The notes under the pieces are model-generated. The model worked only from the letters and a program-made list of their open reading frames with translations, was not told the origin of the DNA and did no database searches. DNA of 64,000 nucleotides from Polynucleobacter sp. JS-JIR-II-50 (lineage in GTDB: Bacteria; Pseudomonadota; Gammaproteobacteria; Burkholderiales; Burkholderiaceae): NCBI RefSeq assembly GCF_018687895.1, contig NZ_CP061307.1, positions 248,001 to 312,000 on the forward strand, in the 5' to 3' direction. Made by a program: the position numbers and the translations under genes. Every line of letters begins with the position of its first letter. Within the stretch, counting starts at the first letter, position 1. Shown here piece after piece: positions 10,062 through 20,277 of this stretch.

Positions 10062-11129
10062 ATGAGTGATTTATCTTCGACCTACTCAAAGGGTCTCCCG
10101 TCCAATCCCAAGATTTTGTTGGTAAAGCTTTCCTCCTTAGGGGATGTGCTGCACAACTTACCGATTGTTTGGGATTTACGTGCCCGTTTACCTCATGCGC
10201 AAATTGATTGGGTGGTTGAAGAGGGTTATGTTCATTTGCTTGAACCACTTCTCAGTAAAAATGGCTTTAACGGAATTGATCGCGTCATTCCATTTGGTTT
10301 GCGTCGCTGGAAAAAGAATTTATTTAAGCTCTCTACTTGGCAGCAGTTTTTTGCATTCAAAAAAGAGCTTCAGGCAACTTCTTATGATGTGATCATTGAG
10401 ACTCAAGGCCTGCTCAAATCAGCCATTGTTTGCGCTCTGGCTAAAAAGAGTTCAAACGCTGTGATTTCAGGGCTTGCCAATGCAACAGAATTTTCTGGGT
10501 ATGAACCTATTGCCCGCTATTTTTATAGCCAGTCTGTGCAAGTCCCAACACAATGCCATGCAGTAGATCGTTCACGCTGGGTAATGTGCTCGGCTGTAGA
10601 TTGGCCCTTGGTTGACCGCGCGATTGCGCCTCAGTTTTATCCAAAGAATTACGTTGATTCTTTGGATATCAATTCAAGTGAGGTCTCAAGGGAATTAAAG
10701 TCACCTTATGTACTATGTTTTCATTCCACTGCTAGAGAGGCCAAGCGTTGGCCCAATGAAAGCTGGGTAGCTTTGGGTAAAGAGCTAGCCGCCCGTGGCT
10801 ATCAAGTTGTCCTGCCTTGGGGTAATTTGGCTGAGCAAGCGGTGAGCAAAGAGATTGCAGCACATATCCCAAATGCAGTAGTGCCGCCTGCCTTTTCAAT
10901 TCAGAAAGCTTTTTCTGTGATTGCAGGCGCTGTACTAACAGTGGGTGTTGATACGGGACTAACGCATCTTGCGGCCGTTTTGGGTAAACCTACAGTAGAA
11001 ATTTATTGCGACTCACCAAGATGGAAGACCGAAGGTTACTGGTCTAACAATATTCGCAATGTGGGTGATATTCAATCGCCACCACAGGTGGCAGAGGTCA
11101 TTGAGGCTTCTTTCAGTTTGCTGAATTAA
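10062..11129 (+). CDS. waaC: Lipopolysaccharide heptosyltransferase I
   Basis: A 355-residue GT9 enzyme that adds the first L-glycero-D-manno-heptose to Kdo2-lipid A. The N terminus has ILLVKLSSLGDVLHNLPIVW, the acceptor loop of heptosyltransferase I. The C-terminal domain contains REAKRWPNESW and VGVDTGLTHLAAVLGKP, the ADP-heptose-binding region. About 13 residues precede the usual start. It ends inside the converging TolC-like gene with a four-base tail overlap. This suggests an inner core with heptose. Confidence 0.92.
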   Translation: MSDLSSTYSKGLPSNPKILLVKLSSLGDVLHNLPIVWDLRARLPHAQIDWVVEEGYVHLLEPLLSKNGFNGIDRVIPFGLRRWKKNLFKLSTWQQFFAFKKELQATSYDVIIETQGLLKSAIVCALAKKSSNAVISGLANATEFSGYEPIARYFYSQSVQVPTQCHAVDRSRWVMCSAVDWPLVDRAIAPQFYPKNYVDSLDINSSEVSRELKSPYVLCFHSTAREAKRWPNESWVALGKELAARGYQVVLPWGNLAEQAVSKEIAAHIPNAVVPPAFSIQKAFSVIAGAVLTVGVDTGLTHLAAVLGKPTVEIYCDSPRWKTEGYWSNNIRNVGDIQSPPQVAEVIEASFSLLN

Positions 11130-12751
11130 CGCAATAAAGAGTTTATTGCTATTAAATCCTCATCTGTTAATGCAGCAGCATGGGCTTTTAATCTAATGGC
11201 ATTCAGGATGGTGTTATAGCGTGCTTGCTGCAGTAGAGAGCGAGTGTTAATAACGGAATCCAATGCAATCAATACATCAATATTAATTAAGGTTCCGACT
11301 TGGAACCCCAGTTTGCTGGACTCTAATGCAGATGTAGTTGAGCGTTCTGCTGCTTCATAAGCCTTGACGCTAGCTAAGCCACCATAAAAGCCTGTAAAGG
11401 CAGTCCGGGTGCTTTGAGCGGCCGTACGACGATAGTTATCGTAGTTGGCTTTGGCTGCATCTACCAAGGCAGCATTTTGACGAATGACAGAACTATTAAA
11501 TCCACCAGAAACCAGTGGAATAGTCATCTGTAAAGCCAAGGTATTGTTGTACACATTGGTGCTCGATGGCGTGTAGTTATTGGGTGTGCCATTCGAAGTG
11601 TTGTAGCCAGATGTGCCAACTAAATTCACGGTCGGATAATTTAAAGCTTGAGCTCCACGATAAGTGCTTTCTGCAAGGCTCACTGATAGTTGTCCTGCTA
11701 AGACATTAAAGTTGGCTGACTCAGCCTGGTTGATCCAGTCATCGAGAGTTTGCCCGGGAGGAAGTGATGGGTTAACGCTCTCAGCAATAGGATAGCCCTT
11801 AGAATCTTTGCTCTTGCTACGAGGGTCTTTGAGAACACCTTCAATTTTGGCATCCTTCACCAGGGGCTTTAATGCTCCTACTGGGCGTCCAACAATTTGT
11901 TCCAGTGCACCACGTTTCACAATCAGATCAGCCTGAGCAGTGATCTCTTGTGAGGTTGCTAGATCCAGAGCTGCTTGAGCAGTATTAACATCCACAATCG
12001 TTGCCAAGCCAGCATCAAACTTTGCCTGCGCTGCTTCAAGCTGTTGCTTAATCAAATCCTTCTTATTTTTGTAGAGCGCTACGTTGTCTTGACTGGTTAG
12101 TGCATCAAAGTAAGCCTGCGACACTCGCAGAATTAAATCTTGCTGAGCCAAGAAAAAGCGCATATCCGCCAGCTTGGTATTGAGGTCGCCTTGCTTAAAA
12201 AGTTCTAATGCACCAATGTTAAAAACAGGTTGAGTTAAGGTGACCGTGTAGCTCTTTTGATCAAACACACGTGAGTTACCAGAGTTGTTTGAAACTACGG
12301 TGCTGCCCACTCCATGCTGATAGTAGCGAGTACCACCAGGGGTGGCATTAGCTTGCGGCATCAATAAAGAGAAGCCTTGCCAGAAGAGCTCTTTGCTCGC
12401 CTGATAGTTAAAGCGAGCAGCAGTTAATACTGGGTCGCTAAAAGCGGCTTCTTGGTAAAGCTGAATTAAATCGTTTGTCTGGCCTTTAGTTGCGCCACCC
12501 TTATTGCCAATTAAATTAGAGGGTGCAGATACCTCTGGTACTGCTGGTTTGCTTGGTGGCGGGGCTATCTGCGGCGGCTGCTCCAGCCCAATCAGGGTAG
12601 ATACACTCATAGGAGTGGGTAAAGCAGGTCTTGCGGCGGCATTGGGACTTTGGGCTAACGCCTGAAATGACCATGTGCCAAGACCGAGCGATTGACTGAG
12701 GATCAAACCAAAGGCGGTAAGTCGAGAAAGTCTAAAACGGGCTGGGATCAT
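11126..12751 (-). CDS. TolC family outer-membrane channel protein
   Basis: A 541-residue outer-membrane efflux protein. Residues 1-34 form a signal peptide (hydrophobic [19 protein letters not shown], then AQA-like cleavage). Residues about 35-75 are Pro/Ala-rich. From about 90 onward two repeated alpha-helical/beta-barrel TolC repeats follow; typical parts are [48 protein letters not shown] and [15 protein letters not shown]. It would form the trimeric exit duct of a type I secretion or RND/MFS pump. No partner pump gene is adjacent. Confidence 0.88.
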   Translation of the reverse strand: MIPARFRLSRLTAFGLILSQSLGLGTWSFQALAQSPNAAARPALPTPMSVSTLIGLEQPPQIAPPPSKPAVPEVSAPSNLIGNKGGATKGQTNDLIQLYQEAAFSDPVLTAARFNYQASKELFWQGFSLLMPQANATPGGTRYYQHGVGSTVVSNNSGNSRVFDQKSYTVTLTQPVFNIGALELFKQGDLNTKLADMRFFLAQQDLILRVSQAYFDALTSQDNVALYKNKKDLIKQQLEAAQAKFDAGLATIVDVNTAQAALDLATSQEITAQADLIVKRGALEQIVGRPVGALKPLVKDAKIEGVLKDPRSKSKDSKGYPIAESVNPSLPPGQTLDDWINQAESANFNVLAGQLSVSLAESTYRGAQALNYPTVNLVGTSGYNTSNGTPNNYTPSSTNVYNNTLALQMTIPLVSGGFNSSVIRQNAALVDAAKANYDNYRRTAAQSTRTAFTGFYGGLASVKAYEAAERSTTSALESSKLGFQVGTLINIDVLIALDSVINTRSLLQQARYNTILNAIRLKAHAAALTDEDLIAINSLLR

Positions 12752-12871
12752 GTAATTCGGATACTTTTCAATGTGCCATGCAGTTTAAGGCCAATTTATT
12801 CAAAATGCTCATTTAGGCGCTATTTTGCCAAATCCCCGAAATGGCATCCATATACCTATAAAATTTGGCCT

Positions 12872-13717
12872 ATGGATCTAATTTTGTTACTTAAAGCAGT
12901 CATTCTGGGGGTGGTCGAGGGATTTACGGAGTTTTTGCCGATATCCAGTACCGGGCATCTCATATTGGTCGGAGATTTGCTCGACTTTAATAATGATCAA
13001 GGCAAAGCCTTTGAGGTCATTATTCAGTTTGGCGCCATTTTGGCGGTTTGCTGGGAGTTTCGCCAAAAGCTCATCAAAGTTGCCACCTCTTTTATCGGTA
13101 GCGCTATTGCGCGACGCTTTGTATTAAATCTGTTGATCGCCTCAATTCCGGCTATGGGCCTGGGTTTTTTATTTGGAAAATACATTAAGGCGGTATTGTT
13201 TTCACCAATCCCAGTAGCCAGCGCATTTATTGTGGGCGCGCTCATTATTTTCTGGGCTGAACGTCGCCAAAAAAATCGGGCCGATGTATCTAGTCACATT
13301 AAATCAGTAGATGACCTCACTCCTTTAGATGCACTCAAAGTCGGATTAGCGCAATGTGCTGCATTGATCCCGGGCACATCCCGTTCAGGGGCAACCATTA
13401 TTGGCGGTATGTTGTTTGGGCTGCCTCGTGCTGTAGCAACAGAGTTTTCATTCTTCTTGGCTATCCCAGTCATTGGCGGTGCCACTGCTTATGAGTTGCT
13501 TAAGCTCTGGAAAGCGCCGGTAGCCTTCTCTGGAGAATTTACTCTCGCTACTGTTGTGGGTTTTATTGCTGCGTTTATTTCAGCGTTTATATGTGTACGT
13601 TGGTTAATTCATTATGTAGCTCACCATAACTTCATTCCGTTTGCCTGGTATCGCATCGCATTTGGATTGCTGGTGTTATTTACTGCTTACAGCGGATTGA
13701 TTGCTTGGTCTCACTGA
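12872..13717 (+). CDS. uppP: Undecaprenyl-diphosphatase
   Basis: A 281-residue integral membrane BacA/UppP phosphatase that recycles undecaprenyl diphosphate, the carrier lipid for peptidoglycan, O-antigen and other glycans. The two signature blocks are [16 protein letters not shown] (about residues 17-32) and [20 protein letters not shown] (about 168-187). I see about seven or eight hydrophobic segments. The frame stays open to 12692, but the extra 60 codons run antisense to the TolC-like gene and are unlike the family, so I chose the ATG at 12872. Confidence 0.95.
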   Translation: MDLILLLKAVILGVVEGFTEFLPISSTGHLILVGDLLDFNNDQGKAFEVIIQFGAILAVCWEFRQKLIKVATSFIGSAIARRFVLNLLIASIPAMGLGFLFGKYIKAVLFSPIPVASAFIVGALIIFWAERRQKNRADVSSHIKSVDDLTPLDALKVGLAQCAALIPGTSRSGATIIGGMLFGLPRAVATEFSFFLAIPVIGGATAYELLKLWKAPVAFSGEFTLATVVGFIAAFISAFICVRWLIHYVAHHNFIPFAWYRIAFGLLVLFTAYSGLIAWSH

Positions 13718-13756
13718 TCTAACCAACATCCTTCATCAACATTAACGGAATTAAAT

Positions 13757-14221
13757 ATGGATGTATCAATAGACGCAATTACTAATAATATTCAGCTGGC
13801 ACTTGCCCCTGTATTTTTACTAACTGCCGTAGCAACTTTGATTAATGCGATTTCAGGACGCTTAGCCCGCTCAGTTGATCGTATGCGTGCAATCCGACAC
13901 TCCATCAATCTGGGTGAGGTAAAAGATGCGGCAATACTGCGGCACATGAAGAAAGAGGCTGATGAGGCCCAAATTAGAGGCCGCCTTTGTACCGCCGCCA
14001 TCTTTTTTGATGTCCTCAGCGGTGTGTTTATTTCCTTAACAGTGCTCGAATTATTCTTCTTTCAGGCGGGCGCGGTGCGTTCTTTACAGACGTCTTATGT
14101 CATCTGGACATTTGTACTAGGCCTCATCTTTTTTATGACATCTTTATCTATTGTTCTGGCCGAGGTTGTTTATGCCTATCGCTCGGCGGGTTGGAATACC
14201 CCAAAAAAGACTAATAACTAA
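13757..14221 (+). CDS. DUF2721 family membrane protein
   Basis: A 154-residue membrane protein matching the DUF2721 pattern. The first hydrophobic segment, IQLALAPVFLLTAVATLINAI (residues about 12-32), is followed by the conserved basic stretch SGRLARSVDRMRAIRH. Two more membrane helices lie at about 76-98 and 113-138. No function is known for the family. It lies 39 bases after uppP and 35 bases before the UDP-xylose synthase gene, so it may share their transcript. Confidence 0.8.
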   Translation: MDVSIDAITNNIQLALAPVFLLTAVATLINAISGRLARSVDRMRAIRHSINLGEVKDAAILRHMKKEADEAQIRGRLCTAAIFFDVLSGVFISLTVLELFFFQAGAVRSLQTSYVIWTFVLGLIFFMTSLSIVLAEVVYAYRSAGWNTPKKTNN

Positions 14222-14256
14222 TGCACTTAAGCATCCTTTTTTAAAAAAGATTAACT

Positions 14257-15195
14257 ATGAAAAAAATCCTCATCACCGGCGGCGCTGGCTTTTTGGGATC
14301 TCACTTAACTGAGAAACTCCTCAAAGAGGGTAATGATGTTTTGGTTGTTGATAACTATTTCACAGGTACCAAAGAGAACTTAGCGCATTTATTACTAAAT
14401 TCTCGTTTAGAGTTGATGCGTCATGATGTCACTTTCCCGCTCTATGTAGAAACGGATCAAATCTACAACCTTGCTTGCCCAGCATCCCCGGTACACTACC
14501 AATACGATCCGGTGCAAACCACCAAAACGAGTGTGCATGGGGCTATTAATATGCTCGGGCTTGCCAAAAGAACTAGAGCTCGTATCTTGCAGGCATCAAC
14601 CAGCGAAGTGTATGGCGACCCAGAGGTACACCCTCAGCCAGAAGAGTACTGGGGTAAGGTCAACCCGATTGGTATCCGCTCTTGCTACGACGAAGGTAAG
14701 CGCTGCGCTGAAACCCTGTTCTTTGATTATTACCGTCAGCACAACTTAGACATCAAGGTCGTACGCATCTTTAATACCTATGGCCCACGCATGCATCCCA
14801 ATGATGGCAGGGTGGTGAGCAACTTCATTGTGCAAGCATTGCAAGGCAAAGACATCACGATTTATGGTGATGGCCAGCAAACCAGAAGCTTTTGCTATGT
14901 TGATGACTTAATCGACGCTATGGTCAAAATGATGAACTCTGAACAAGGCTTTACGGGACCAGTGAACATTGGCAACCCAGGTGAGTTCACTATGCTTCAA
15001 TTAGCTGAGACTATTCTGAAGTTATCAGGCAGTAAATCTAAGATCATTTATCAGCCGCTACCTTTGGATGATCCTAAGCAACGCCAGCCCAATATCGAAT
15101 TAGCAAAGGCTAAGCTCGGTTGGCAGCCTAAGGTCAACTTAGAAGATGGTCTTAAAGAGACGATTGCTTACTTTAAGAAAGTTGTGGGTTCGTAG
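14257..15195 (+). CDS. uxs: UDP-glucuronate decarboxylase (UDP-xylose synthase)
   Basis: A 312-residue extended SDR enzyme. The NAD loop is [22 protein letters not shown] and [20 protein letters not shown] are blocks specific to UXS proteins rather than 4-epimerases. [11 protein letters not shown] contains the YxxxK pair, and [15 protein letters not shown] the substrate loop. It converts UDP-glucuronate to UDP-xylose. No UDP-glucose 6-dehydrogenase gene is in the window, so UDP-glucuronate must come from elsewhere. It overlaps trmB by one base. Confidence 0.9.
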   Translation: MKKILITGGAGFLGSHLTEKLLKEGNDVLVVDNYFTGTKENLAHLLLNSRLELMRHDVTFPLYVETDQIYNLACPASPVHYQYDPVQTTKTSVHGAINMLGLAKRTRARILQASTSEVYGDPEVHPQPEEYWGKVNPIGIRSCYDEGKRCAETLFFDYYRQHNLDIKVVRIFNTYGPRMHPNDGRVVSNFIVQALQGKDITIYGDGQQTRSFCYVDDLIDAMVKMMNSEQGFTGPVNIGNPGEFTMLQLAETILKLSGSKSKIIYQPLPLDDPKQRQPNIELAKAKLGWQPKVNLEDGLKETIAYFKKVVGS

Positions 15196-16001
15196 TGGTT
15201 GAAAATAGCACTGTATCTGGGAAACGCTTTGATGAGCGAATTCGCTCTTTTGTTTTAAGGGCCGGAAGAACAACCGCTGGTCAACAACGCGCAATGGAAG
15301 AATTAGGCCCTCAGTTTTTGCTTCCTTACCAAGCATCCAATCTCAATTTAATTGAAGCATTTAACGGCTCAACTAAACCAAAGATATTGGAGATTGGCTT
15401 TGGTATGGGCGAGACAACCGCCAAGATTGCAGCACTCAGATCCGAAGATGATTTTTTGGCAATCGAAGTTCATCCGCCGGGCGTAGGTGCTTTACTTAAG
15501 CTGATTGGTGAAAATCACCTTAGTAATTTAAGACTTATTCGCCATGATGCGGTTGAGGTGATTGAGCATATGCTTGCACCAAATTCTTTGGATGGGATTC
15601 ATATTTACTTTGCTGATCCTTGGCATAAAAAGCGTCATCACAAACGCCGTTTAATCCAGGCTGAGTTCGTAAAGCTTTTGATTTCCAGATTAAAGCCTGG
15701 CGCTTATTTGCATCTAGCAACCGATTGGCACAACTATGCTGAGCAAATGCTCTTGGTTCTGAATGCCGAATCTACATTGAAAAATACTTCGAGCGAATTA
15801 ATGAAAGTAGAAACTTTCACCGCTGAGGATATTGCTAAGCCTGGTGAGGTTTGCAATGAATTCAAGCCCACTCCTGAACAGCTCAATGCCGAGCATCAGG
15901 GTTATGTCGTGCGCCCAGACTATCGTCCAGTAACGAAGTTTGAAAACCGTGGCATCAAGCTAGGCCACGGCGTTTGGGATTTGGTCTACAAGAAAAAATA
16001 A
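15195..16001 (+). CDS. trmB: tRNA (guanine-N7-)-methyltransferase
   Basis: A 268-residue Rossmann-fold methyltransferase that makes m7G46 in t[17 protein letters not shown] (about residues 59-72) is the SAM motif, and [21 protein letters not shown] is the TrmB signature with DPWxKKRHxKRR. The N-terminal [11 protein letters not shown] is also conserved. The GTG start at 15195 overlaps the preceding stop by one base. It is slightly longer than the E. coli protein. Confidence 0.96.
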   Translation: MVENSTVSGKRFDERIRSFVLRAGRTTAGQQRAMEELGPQFLLPYQASNLNLIEAFNGSTKPKILEIGFGMGETTAKIAALRSEDDFLAIEVHPPGVGALLKLIGENHLSNLRLIRHDAVEVIEHMLAPNSLDGIHIYFADPWHKKRHHKRRLIQAEFVKLLISRLKPGAYLHLATDWHNYAEQMLLVLNAESTLKNTSSELMKVETFTAEDIAKPGEVCNEFKPTPEQLNAEHQGYVVRPDYRPVTKFENRGIKLGHGVWDLVYKKK

Positions 16002-16040
16002 ACCAAGTAACTATAAAAACAAATCAATAAAAAGAAATCT

Positions 16041-16058
16041 ATAGGCTTATAAGCCTAT
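16041..16058 (-). terminator. Possible intrinsic terminator at the gabD stop
   Basis: A perfect 18-base palindrome, ATAGGCTTATAAGCCTAT, includes the gabD stop codon. Read on the minus strand it is followed by AGATTTCTTTTTATTG. The usable stem is only about six base pairs with an AT-rich loop, so it is a weak candidate. Confidence 0.35.
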
Positions 16059-17519
16059 GCAGACGTATTTCATCTCAAGGTATTCATCCATTCCGTAGAC
16101 GCTACCTTCACGCCCCAGGCCAGATTGTTTGATGCCGCCAAAGGGGGCAACCTCGTTAGAGATTAATCCAGTATTAACGCCCACCATGCCATACTCCAAC
16201 GCTTCAGCCACTTTCCATACGCGGCCAATATCACGACTATAAAAATACGATGCTAGGCCAAATTGGCTGCTATTGGCTAATTTTATGACCTCTTCATCAT
16301 TCTCAAAAGGAATAATCGGCGCTATCGGGCCAAAGGTCTCTTCATAAGTAATCAACATTTGACTGTTTACATTGGCCAGAATAGTTGGCTCATAAAAGTT
16401 CTTGCCTTCAATAGATTGCTTACCACCAGTGATCAGCTTGGCGCCTTTACTTAATGCATCGGCAACATGCTTTTGCACTTTTTCAAGTGCCGCAGTTTCA
16501 ATTAAAGGGCCTTGAGTGATACCAGCTTCCATACCGTTACCGACCTTTATGACGGCTAGTGCTTTAGCAAATTTCTCAACAAACTGATCATGTACCTTTT
16601 TATGAACATAAAAGCGGTTTGCACAAACACAAGTCTGTCCGGAGTTTCTAAATTTCGAAGCCATGGCGCCACTGACGGCAGCATCGATATCTGCATCTTC
16701 AAATACGATAAATGGTGCGTGTCCACCCAACTCAAGGGCAAGCTTCTTAACGGTAGGGGCGCATTGCTCCATCAGGATACGGCCTACTTCTGTTGATCCT
16801 GTAAACGATAGATGGCGCACTGTTGGTGAGGAGCAAAGTGTTTTACCAATCACAATAGATTGATTTGCATCAGCGGTCACAATATTAATTACCCCATCCG
16901 GAATACCGGCGCGCTTGGCAAGTTCAGCCAGAGCCAAGGCGGATAGCGGAGTTAATTCAGCAGGTTTAATCACGATGGTGCAGCCCGCCGCTAATGCCGG
17001 TGCAATCTTGCGCGTAATCATCGCAATCGGGAAGTTCCATGGCGTAATAGCTACGCAAACACCAATCGGTTGCTTTAGTACCATCAGGCGCTTATCGCTC
17101 CAGGTTGTGCCCAGAATGGAACCTTCTACACGTTTCGCTTCTTCAGCAAACCACTCTACAAATGAGGCGCCATAAACCACTTCACCAGCAGCTTCAGTGA
17201 GAGGCTTGCCTTGCTCGAGCGTCATGAGCTTTGCGAGATCTTGTGTATTTTCAATAATGAGGTCAAACCACTTACGCATAATGTGCGCACGCTCTTTGGC
17301 TAATTTGGCGCGCCATGCGGGCAGTGCTTTTTCAGCTGCGGAGATAGCGAGCTCAGCCTCTTTGGTTTCTAGATTGGCTACCGTAGCAATGGTCTCATCG
17401 GTGGCAGGATTGGAAACGGCAAAGGTATTTGTAGAGCCAATCCATTTACCATCAATAAAAGCCTCTTCTCTAAAGAGGCTGGAATCTTTCAGTTGACTAC
17501 GAATATCTACTTTTTGCAT
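16047..17519 (-). CDS. gabD: NAD(P)-dependent succinate-semialdehyde dehydrogenase
   Basis: A 490-residue aldehyde dehydrogenase of the GabD group. ITPWNFPIAMITRKIAPALA is the cofactor-binding stretch, FTGSTEVGR follows, LELGGHAPFIVFEDAD carries the general-base Glu, and SGQTCVCANRF the catalytic Cys. QPIGVCVAITPWNFP and the C-terminal FGGIKQSGLGREG are typical of succinate-semialdehyde dehydrogenases, but close relatives oxidise other aldehydes such as glutarate semialdehyde. It is a single gene on the minus strand; no gabT is nearby. Confidence 0.88.
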   Translation of the reverse strand: MQKVDIRSQLKDSSLFREEAFIDGKWIGSTNTFAVSNPATDETIATVANLETKEAELAISAAEKALPAWRAKLAKERAHIMRKWFDLIIENTQDLAKLMTLEQGKPLTEAAGEVVYGASFVEWFAEEAKRVEGSILGTTWSDKRLMVLKQPIGVCVAITPWNFPIAMITRKIAPALAAGCTIVIKPAELTPLSALALAELAKRAGIPDGVINIVTADANQSIVIGKTLCSSPTVRHLSFTGSTEVGRILMEQCAPTVKKLALELGGHAPFIVFEDADIDAAVSGAMASKFRNSGQTCVCANRFYVHKKVHDQFVEKFAKALAVIKVGNGMEAGITQGPLIETAALEKVQKHVADALSKGAKLITGGKQSIEGKNFYEPTILANVNSQMLITYEETFGPIAPIIPFENDEEVIKLANSSQFGLASYFYSRDIGRVWKVAEALEYGMVGVNTGLISNEVAPFGGIKQSGLGREGSVYGMDEYLEMKYVCIGL

Positions 17520-17572
17520 GTTGTCTGACCTTGGTATAGATGTAGTTTATTTTATCCCCCAATAAATAAAAT

Positions 17573-17601
17573 AGCCTCCAAGCTTTTAGGGCTTGGAGGC
17601 T
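17573..17601 (-). terminator. Intrinsic terminator downstream of nusB
   Basis: AGCCTCCAAGC and GCTTGGAGGCT form an 11-base-pair stem around a 7-base loop. Read on the minus strand it is followed by ATTTTATTTATTG. It lies between the nusB stop and the gabD start, so it ends the ribB-ribH-nusB transcript. Confidence 0.75.
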
Positions 17602-17629
17602 CGATTCTTTACCGCTGGTTAGGAGGTGT

Positions 17630-18139
17630 TTAGCCTGCCTGGGTCTCAGTAGCGCGGAGCTTCTGGGCGAGTAGATCTAGCACGCCATTGACATATTTAT
17701 GGCCGTCTGTACCGCCAAAGGTTTTGGCAAGCTCGACTGCTTCGTTGATGGCTACTTTATAAGGCACCGAAAGATCAACAGCTAACTCATAGGCGCCAAT
17801 CAGTAATGCTGCATGCTCAACTGGCGAGAGCTCATTAATTGGGCGATCTAGTGCTGGGGTAATAATGGCCTCCAATTCGTCGGTGCGAGCCAGTACACCA
17901 TCAAAGATGCCTTGAAAAAGCTCGAGTTGGCAGCGACGGAACGCGGGATCTTCGGCAAGCTGCTTGGCAATGGCAGCAGCATTGGGAATGCTGCCAGCGC
18001 GACGCATGACTAGGCTTTGATAAACGCCTTGGAGGGCGTATTCACGAGCGCGACGACGTGGTGTTAATGAGCGCTTAGGAGCTGGCTTCACTTCCTTGCC
18101 AGCTTGTGGGTTCAGTGGGTTTTGGCTAGATGTGGTCAT
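17630..18139 (-). CDS. nusB: Transcription antitermination factor NusB
   Basis: A 169-residue all-helical RNA-binding protein that joins NusE/S10 on boxA in rRNA antitermination. RRRAREYALQGVYQSL (about residues 27-42) is the family start. LSPVEHAALLIGAYEL and VAINEAVELAKTFGGTDGHKYVNGVLDLLA are the conserved C-terminal helices. About 25 basic residues precede the core. It lies just after ribH, the common ribH-nusB pairing, with a five-base gap. Confidence 0.95.
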   Translation of the reverse strand: MTTSSQNPLNPQAGKEVKPAPKRSLTPRRRAREYALQGVYQSLVMRRAGSIPNAAAIAKQLAEDPAFRRCQLELFQGIFDGVLARTDELEAIITPALDRPINELSPVEHAALLIGAYELAVDLSVPYKVAINEAVELAKTFGGTDGHKYVNGVLDLLAQKLRATETQAG

Positions 18140-18144
18140 GCGAA

Positions 18145-18660
18145 TTATTCTTCTTCACTCGAATTGATTTCGATATCAATATCAGGAGTTAATGCCAAGG
18201 CCAAATTTGCCATCTCCACTACTGTTTGAGCACATTCTGCGCCTTTTACTTGAACACGGACTTGAGCTTGCTCATCAGTGTCACAAGTGAGTACGCCATT
18301 GGCGATTGGTAATCCAGAGTCAATCGAGATGCGGGTGATGCCGGAAGCGGATTCATTGGAGACTAATTCAAAGTGATAGGTCTCGCCACGAATGACTGCA
18401 CCAAGAGCAACTAAGCCATCAAATTCACCAGTCTCTGCCATTTTTTGGAGCGCAAATGGAATTTCTAGCGCGCCAGGAACAGTAACTAATTTGATATCAG
18501 CTTGTGACACTCCAAGGGCGAGGAGTTCATTGATACAAGCATTTGTTAGGGCGACACAATGGTCTTTATTAAAGCGCGCCTGCACAATCCCAACGCGGAG
18601 ATCTTGACCATTGAGATCAACCTCTAATACGCCTACAAAATCATTAGTGGAACTAGTCAT
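18145..18660 (-). CDS. ribH: 6,7-dimethyl-8-ribityllumazine synthase
   Basis: A 171-residue lumazine synthase that condenses the pyrimidine intermediate with dihydroxybutanone phosphate, the penultimate riboflavin step. VGIVQARFN is the start of the fold, [11 protein letters not shown] the substrate loop, and [18 protein letters not shown] contains the catalytic His region. [11 protein letters not shown] follows. It is co-directional with ribB upstream and nusB downstream. Confidence 0.96.
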   Translation of the reverse strand: MTSSTNDFVGVLEVDLNGQDLRVGIVQARFNKDHCVALTNACINELLALGVSQADIKLVTVPGALEIPFALQKMAETGEFDGLVALGAVIRGETYHFELVSNESASGITRISIDSGLPIANGVLTCDTDEQAQVRVQVKGAECAQTVVEMANLALALTPDIDIEINSSEEE

Positions 18661-18695
18661 ATTAATCTTTATAAATATTCGGGCATTAATAGAAT

Positions 18696-19826
18696 TTAAG
18701 GGGTGTACGGTTTGTAACCCGTAACTTCGAGCTTATACCCAGACAGGCTAGGCACAGGGCTTGGATTTGCAAGCAAGCGCATTTTGCCAACGCCGATATC
18801 TTTCAAGATTTGAGCGCCGATACCGTAGCTTCTGAAATCGGTTTTTCTGGCTAAAGGTTTATTGGCCTCTTCATGGGGTTGATTCAGTTTTTGGAACTGA
18901 GCCAACCAATCTTGATCATTCGGGGCGGCAATACCGGAGGCATTGAGAAGCACTGCAACACCAGCGGATGAGGAGGCAATCTCCTCCAGGGCTTTAGCTA
19001 GTGGCCAAGAATGGGTGCTGACGTTAGAGTCTAGGAAATCCAAGACGGTAACTGGCTCATGCACGCGCACTAAGGTTTCTTCAGCTTCAGAAGGTTTGCC
19101 ATGAACGAGCGCAATGTGTACGCACGAGCTTGGGGTATCGCGATAAATAATGCCTTGGAATTTTCCCCAAGGAGTGATGAATTCTCTACTACCTTCGCGA
19201 ACCACAATACTTTCATGTTGGCTACGGTACTGAATGAGATCTGCAATGCTGCCAATTTTTAATTGATGCTCTTTCGCAAACTCTAGGAGATCGGGAAGAC
19301 GCGCCATGCTGCCATCGTCTTTCATGATTTCACAAATCACGGAAGTCGGTGAGCATCCGGCCATTGCTGCTAAGTCGCAGCCTGCTTCAGTATGTCCTGA
19401 GCGAATAAGTACACCACCAGGCTGCGCCATCAATGGAAAAATATGGCCAGGCTGAACTAAATCACTTGGCTTGGCGTTTAGTGCCACGGCAGTTTTAATC
19501 GTAAGTGCACGATCAGCTGCTGAAATACCAGTAGTCACTCCGCTGGCTGCTTCAATAGAGACTGTGAAATTCGTTCCCATTGATGTGCCGTTATCTCTCA
19601 CCATCAAGGGTAGGTTGAGTTGTTGGCAGCGCTCGCGCGTGAGGGTTAAGCAGATCAGGCCGCGACCATGTTTTGCCATGAAATTTACGGCCTCAGCTGT
19701 CACGTGATCGGCGGCCAGAACTAAATCGCCTTCGTTTTCACGATCTTCTTCATCGACGAGGATCACCATTTTGCCGGCGCTGAGCTCAGCAATAATTTCT
19801 TCGGTGGAGGCAAGGGTATTTGGCAT
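18696..19826 (-). CDS. ribB: 3,4-dihydroxy-2-butanone-4-phosphate synthase with degenerate GTP cyclohydrolase II-like domain
   Basis: A 376-residue two-domain protein. Residues about 1-205 are a complete RibB domain: [13 protein letters not shown] is the acidic metal site, [20 protein letters not shown] and [11 protein letters not shown] hold further catalytic residues. Residues about 210-376 align in layout with GTP cyclohydrolase II, but the zinc-binding cysteine block of RibA (SECLTGD..RCDCG) is replaced by [13 protein letters not shown], with no cysteines. It therefore looks like a RibBX-type protein whose second domain cannot hydrolyse GTP in the usual way. A separate ribA would be needed elsewhere in the genome. 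Confidence 0.9.
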   Translation of the reverse strand: MPNTLASTEEIIAELSAGKMVILVDEEDRENEGDLVLAADHVTAEAVNFMAKHGRGLICLTLTRERCQQLNLPLMVRDNGTSMGTNFTVSIEAASGVTTGISAADRALTIKTAVALNAKPSDLVQPGHIFPLMAQPGGVLIRSGHTEAGCDLAAMAGCSPTSVICEIMKDDGSMARLPDLLEFAKEHQLKIGSIADLIQYRSQHESIVVREGSREFITPWGKFQGIIYRDTPSSCVHIALVHGKPSEAEETLVRVHEPVTVLDFLDSNVSTHSWPLAKALEEIASSSAGVAVLLNASGIAAPNDQDWLAQFQKLNQPHEEANKPLARKTDFRSYGIGAQILKDIGVGKMRLLANPSPVPSLSGYKLEVTGYKPYTP

Positions 19827-19977
19827 AGCCCTCTATTTTAAGCTCAGGAGCCCTTTACAGTGCTGTCCTACCTCAATATTCCGTGTTTCTGACAGCAAGA
19901 GCCTTAGATGGGAGTTTCAGTTCACAAGACTGCCTTTGAAAATGGGCGATGCCCCCTATAAAGCTCCCCAACCCCCA

Positions 19978-20277
19978 ATGAGATCTAAAAATGGCCAGGG
20001 ATTCATCTTGCTGGAGGTTCTGGTCGCAATGGCCCTGATTTTAGGTGTCTGGATGGTGTCGGTGGGTGTTTATCAGCGCCTCGCTTTAACCCTGATTCAA
20101 CAAGAAAGCAAAAGAGCGCAACTCAGAAAGGATTCAGATACTTTTGAAATACAAGAACACAGCAGGGCTCATCTCAATCTACAGAATCAAGCTTTAAGTT
20201 ATGAGTCTACTCGAATGTCTGGTCGGGATCGCTCTGTGCGCACTGCTACTCAACCCACTATTAAAAACAAGCGCTGA
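19978..20277 (+). CDS. PilV-like minor prepilin (short)
   Basis: A 99-residue type IV pilin-like protein. The leader RSKNGQG is followed by FILLEVLVAMALILGVWMV, giving a class III cleavage site after Gly with Glu at mature position 5. The start ATG at 19978 gives a 9-residue leader; an upstream in-frame ATG at 19942 would lengthen it. At 99 residues it is shorter than usual PilV proteins, and its last 25 codons overlap the next gene in another frame. It heads a set of four pilin-like genes between ribB and ribD. Confidence 0.65.
   Translation: MRSKNGQGFILLEVLVAMALILGVWMVSVGVYQRLALTLIQQESKRAQLRKDSDTFEIQEHSRAHLNLQNQALSYESTRMSGRDRSVRTATQPTIKNKR

Noticed and set aside
12692-12871. Extended N terminus of uppP
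   Set aside because: These 60 codons run antisense to the TolC-like gene and do not resemble the family; the ATG at 12872 gives the normal start.
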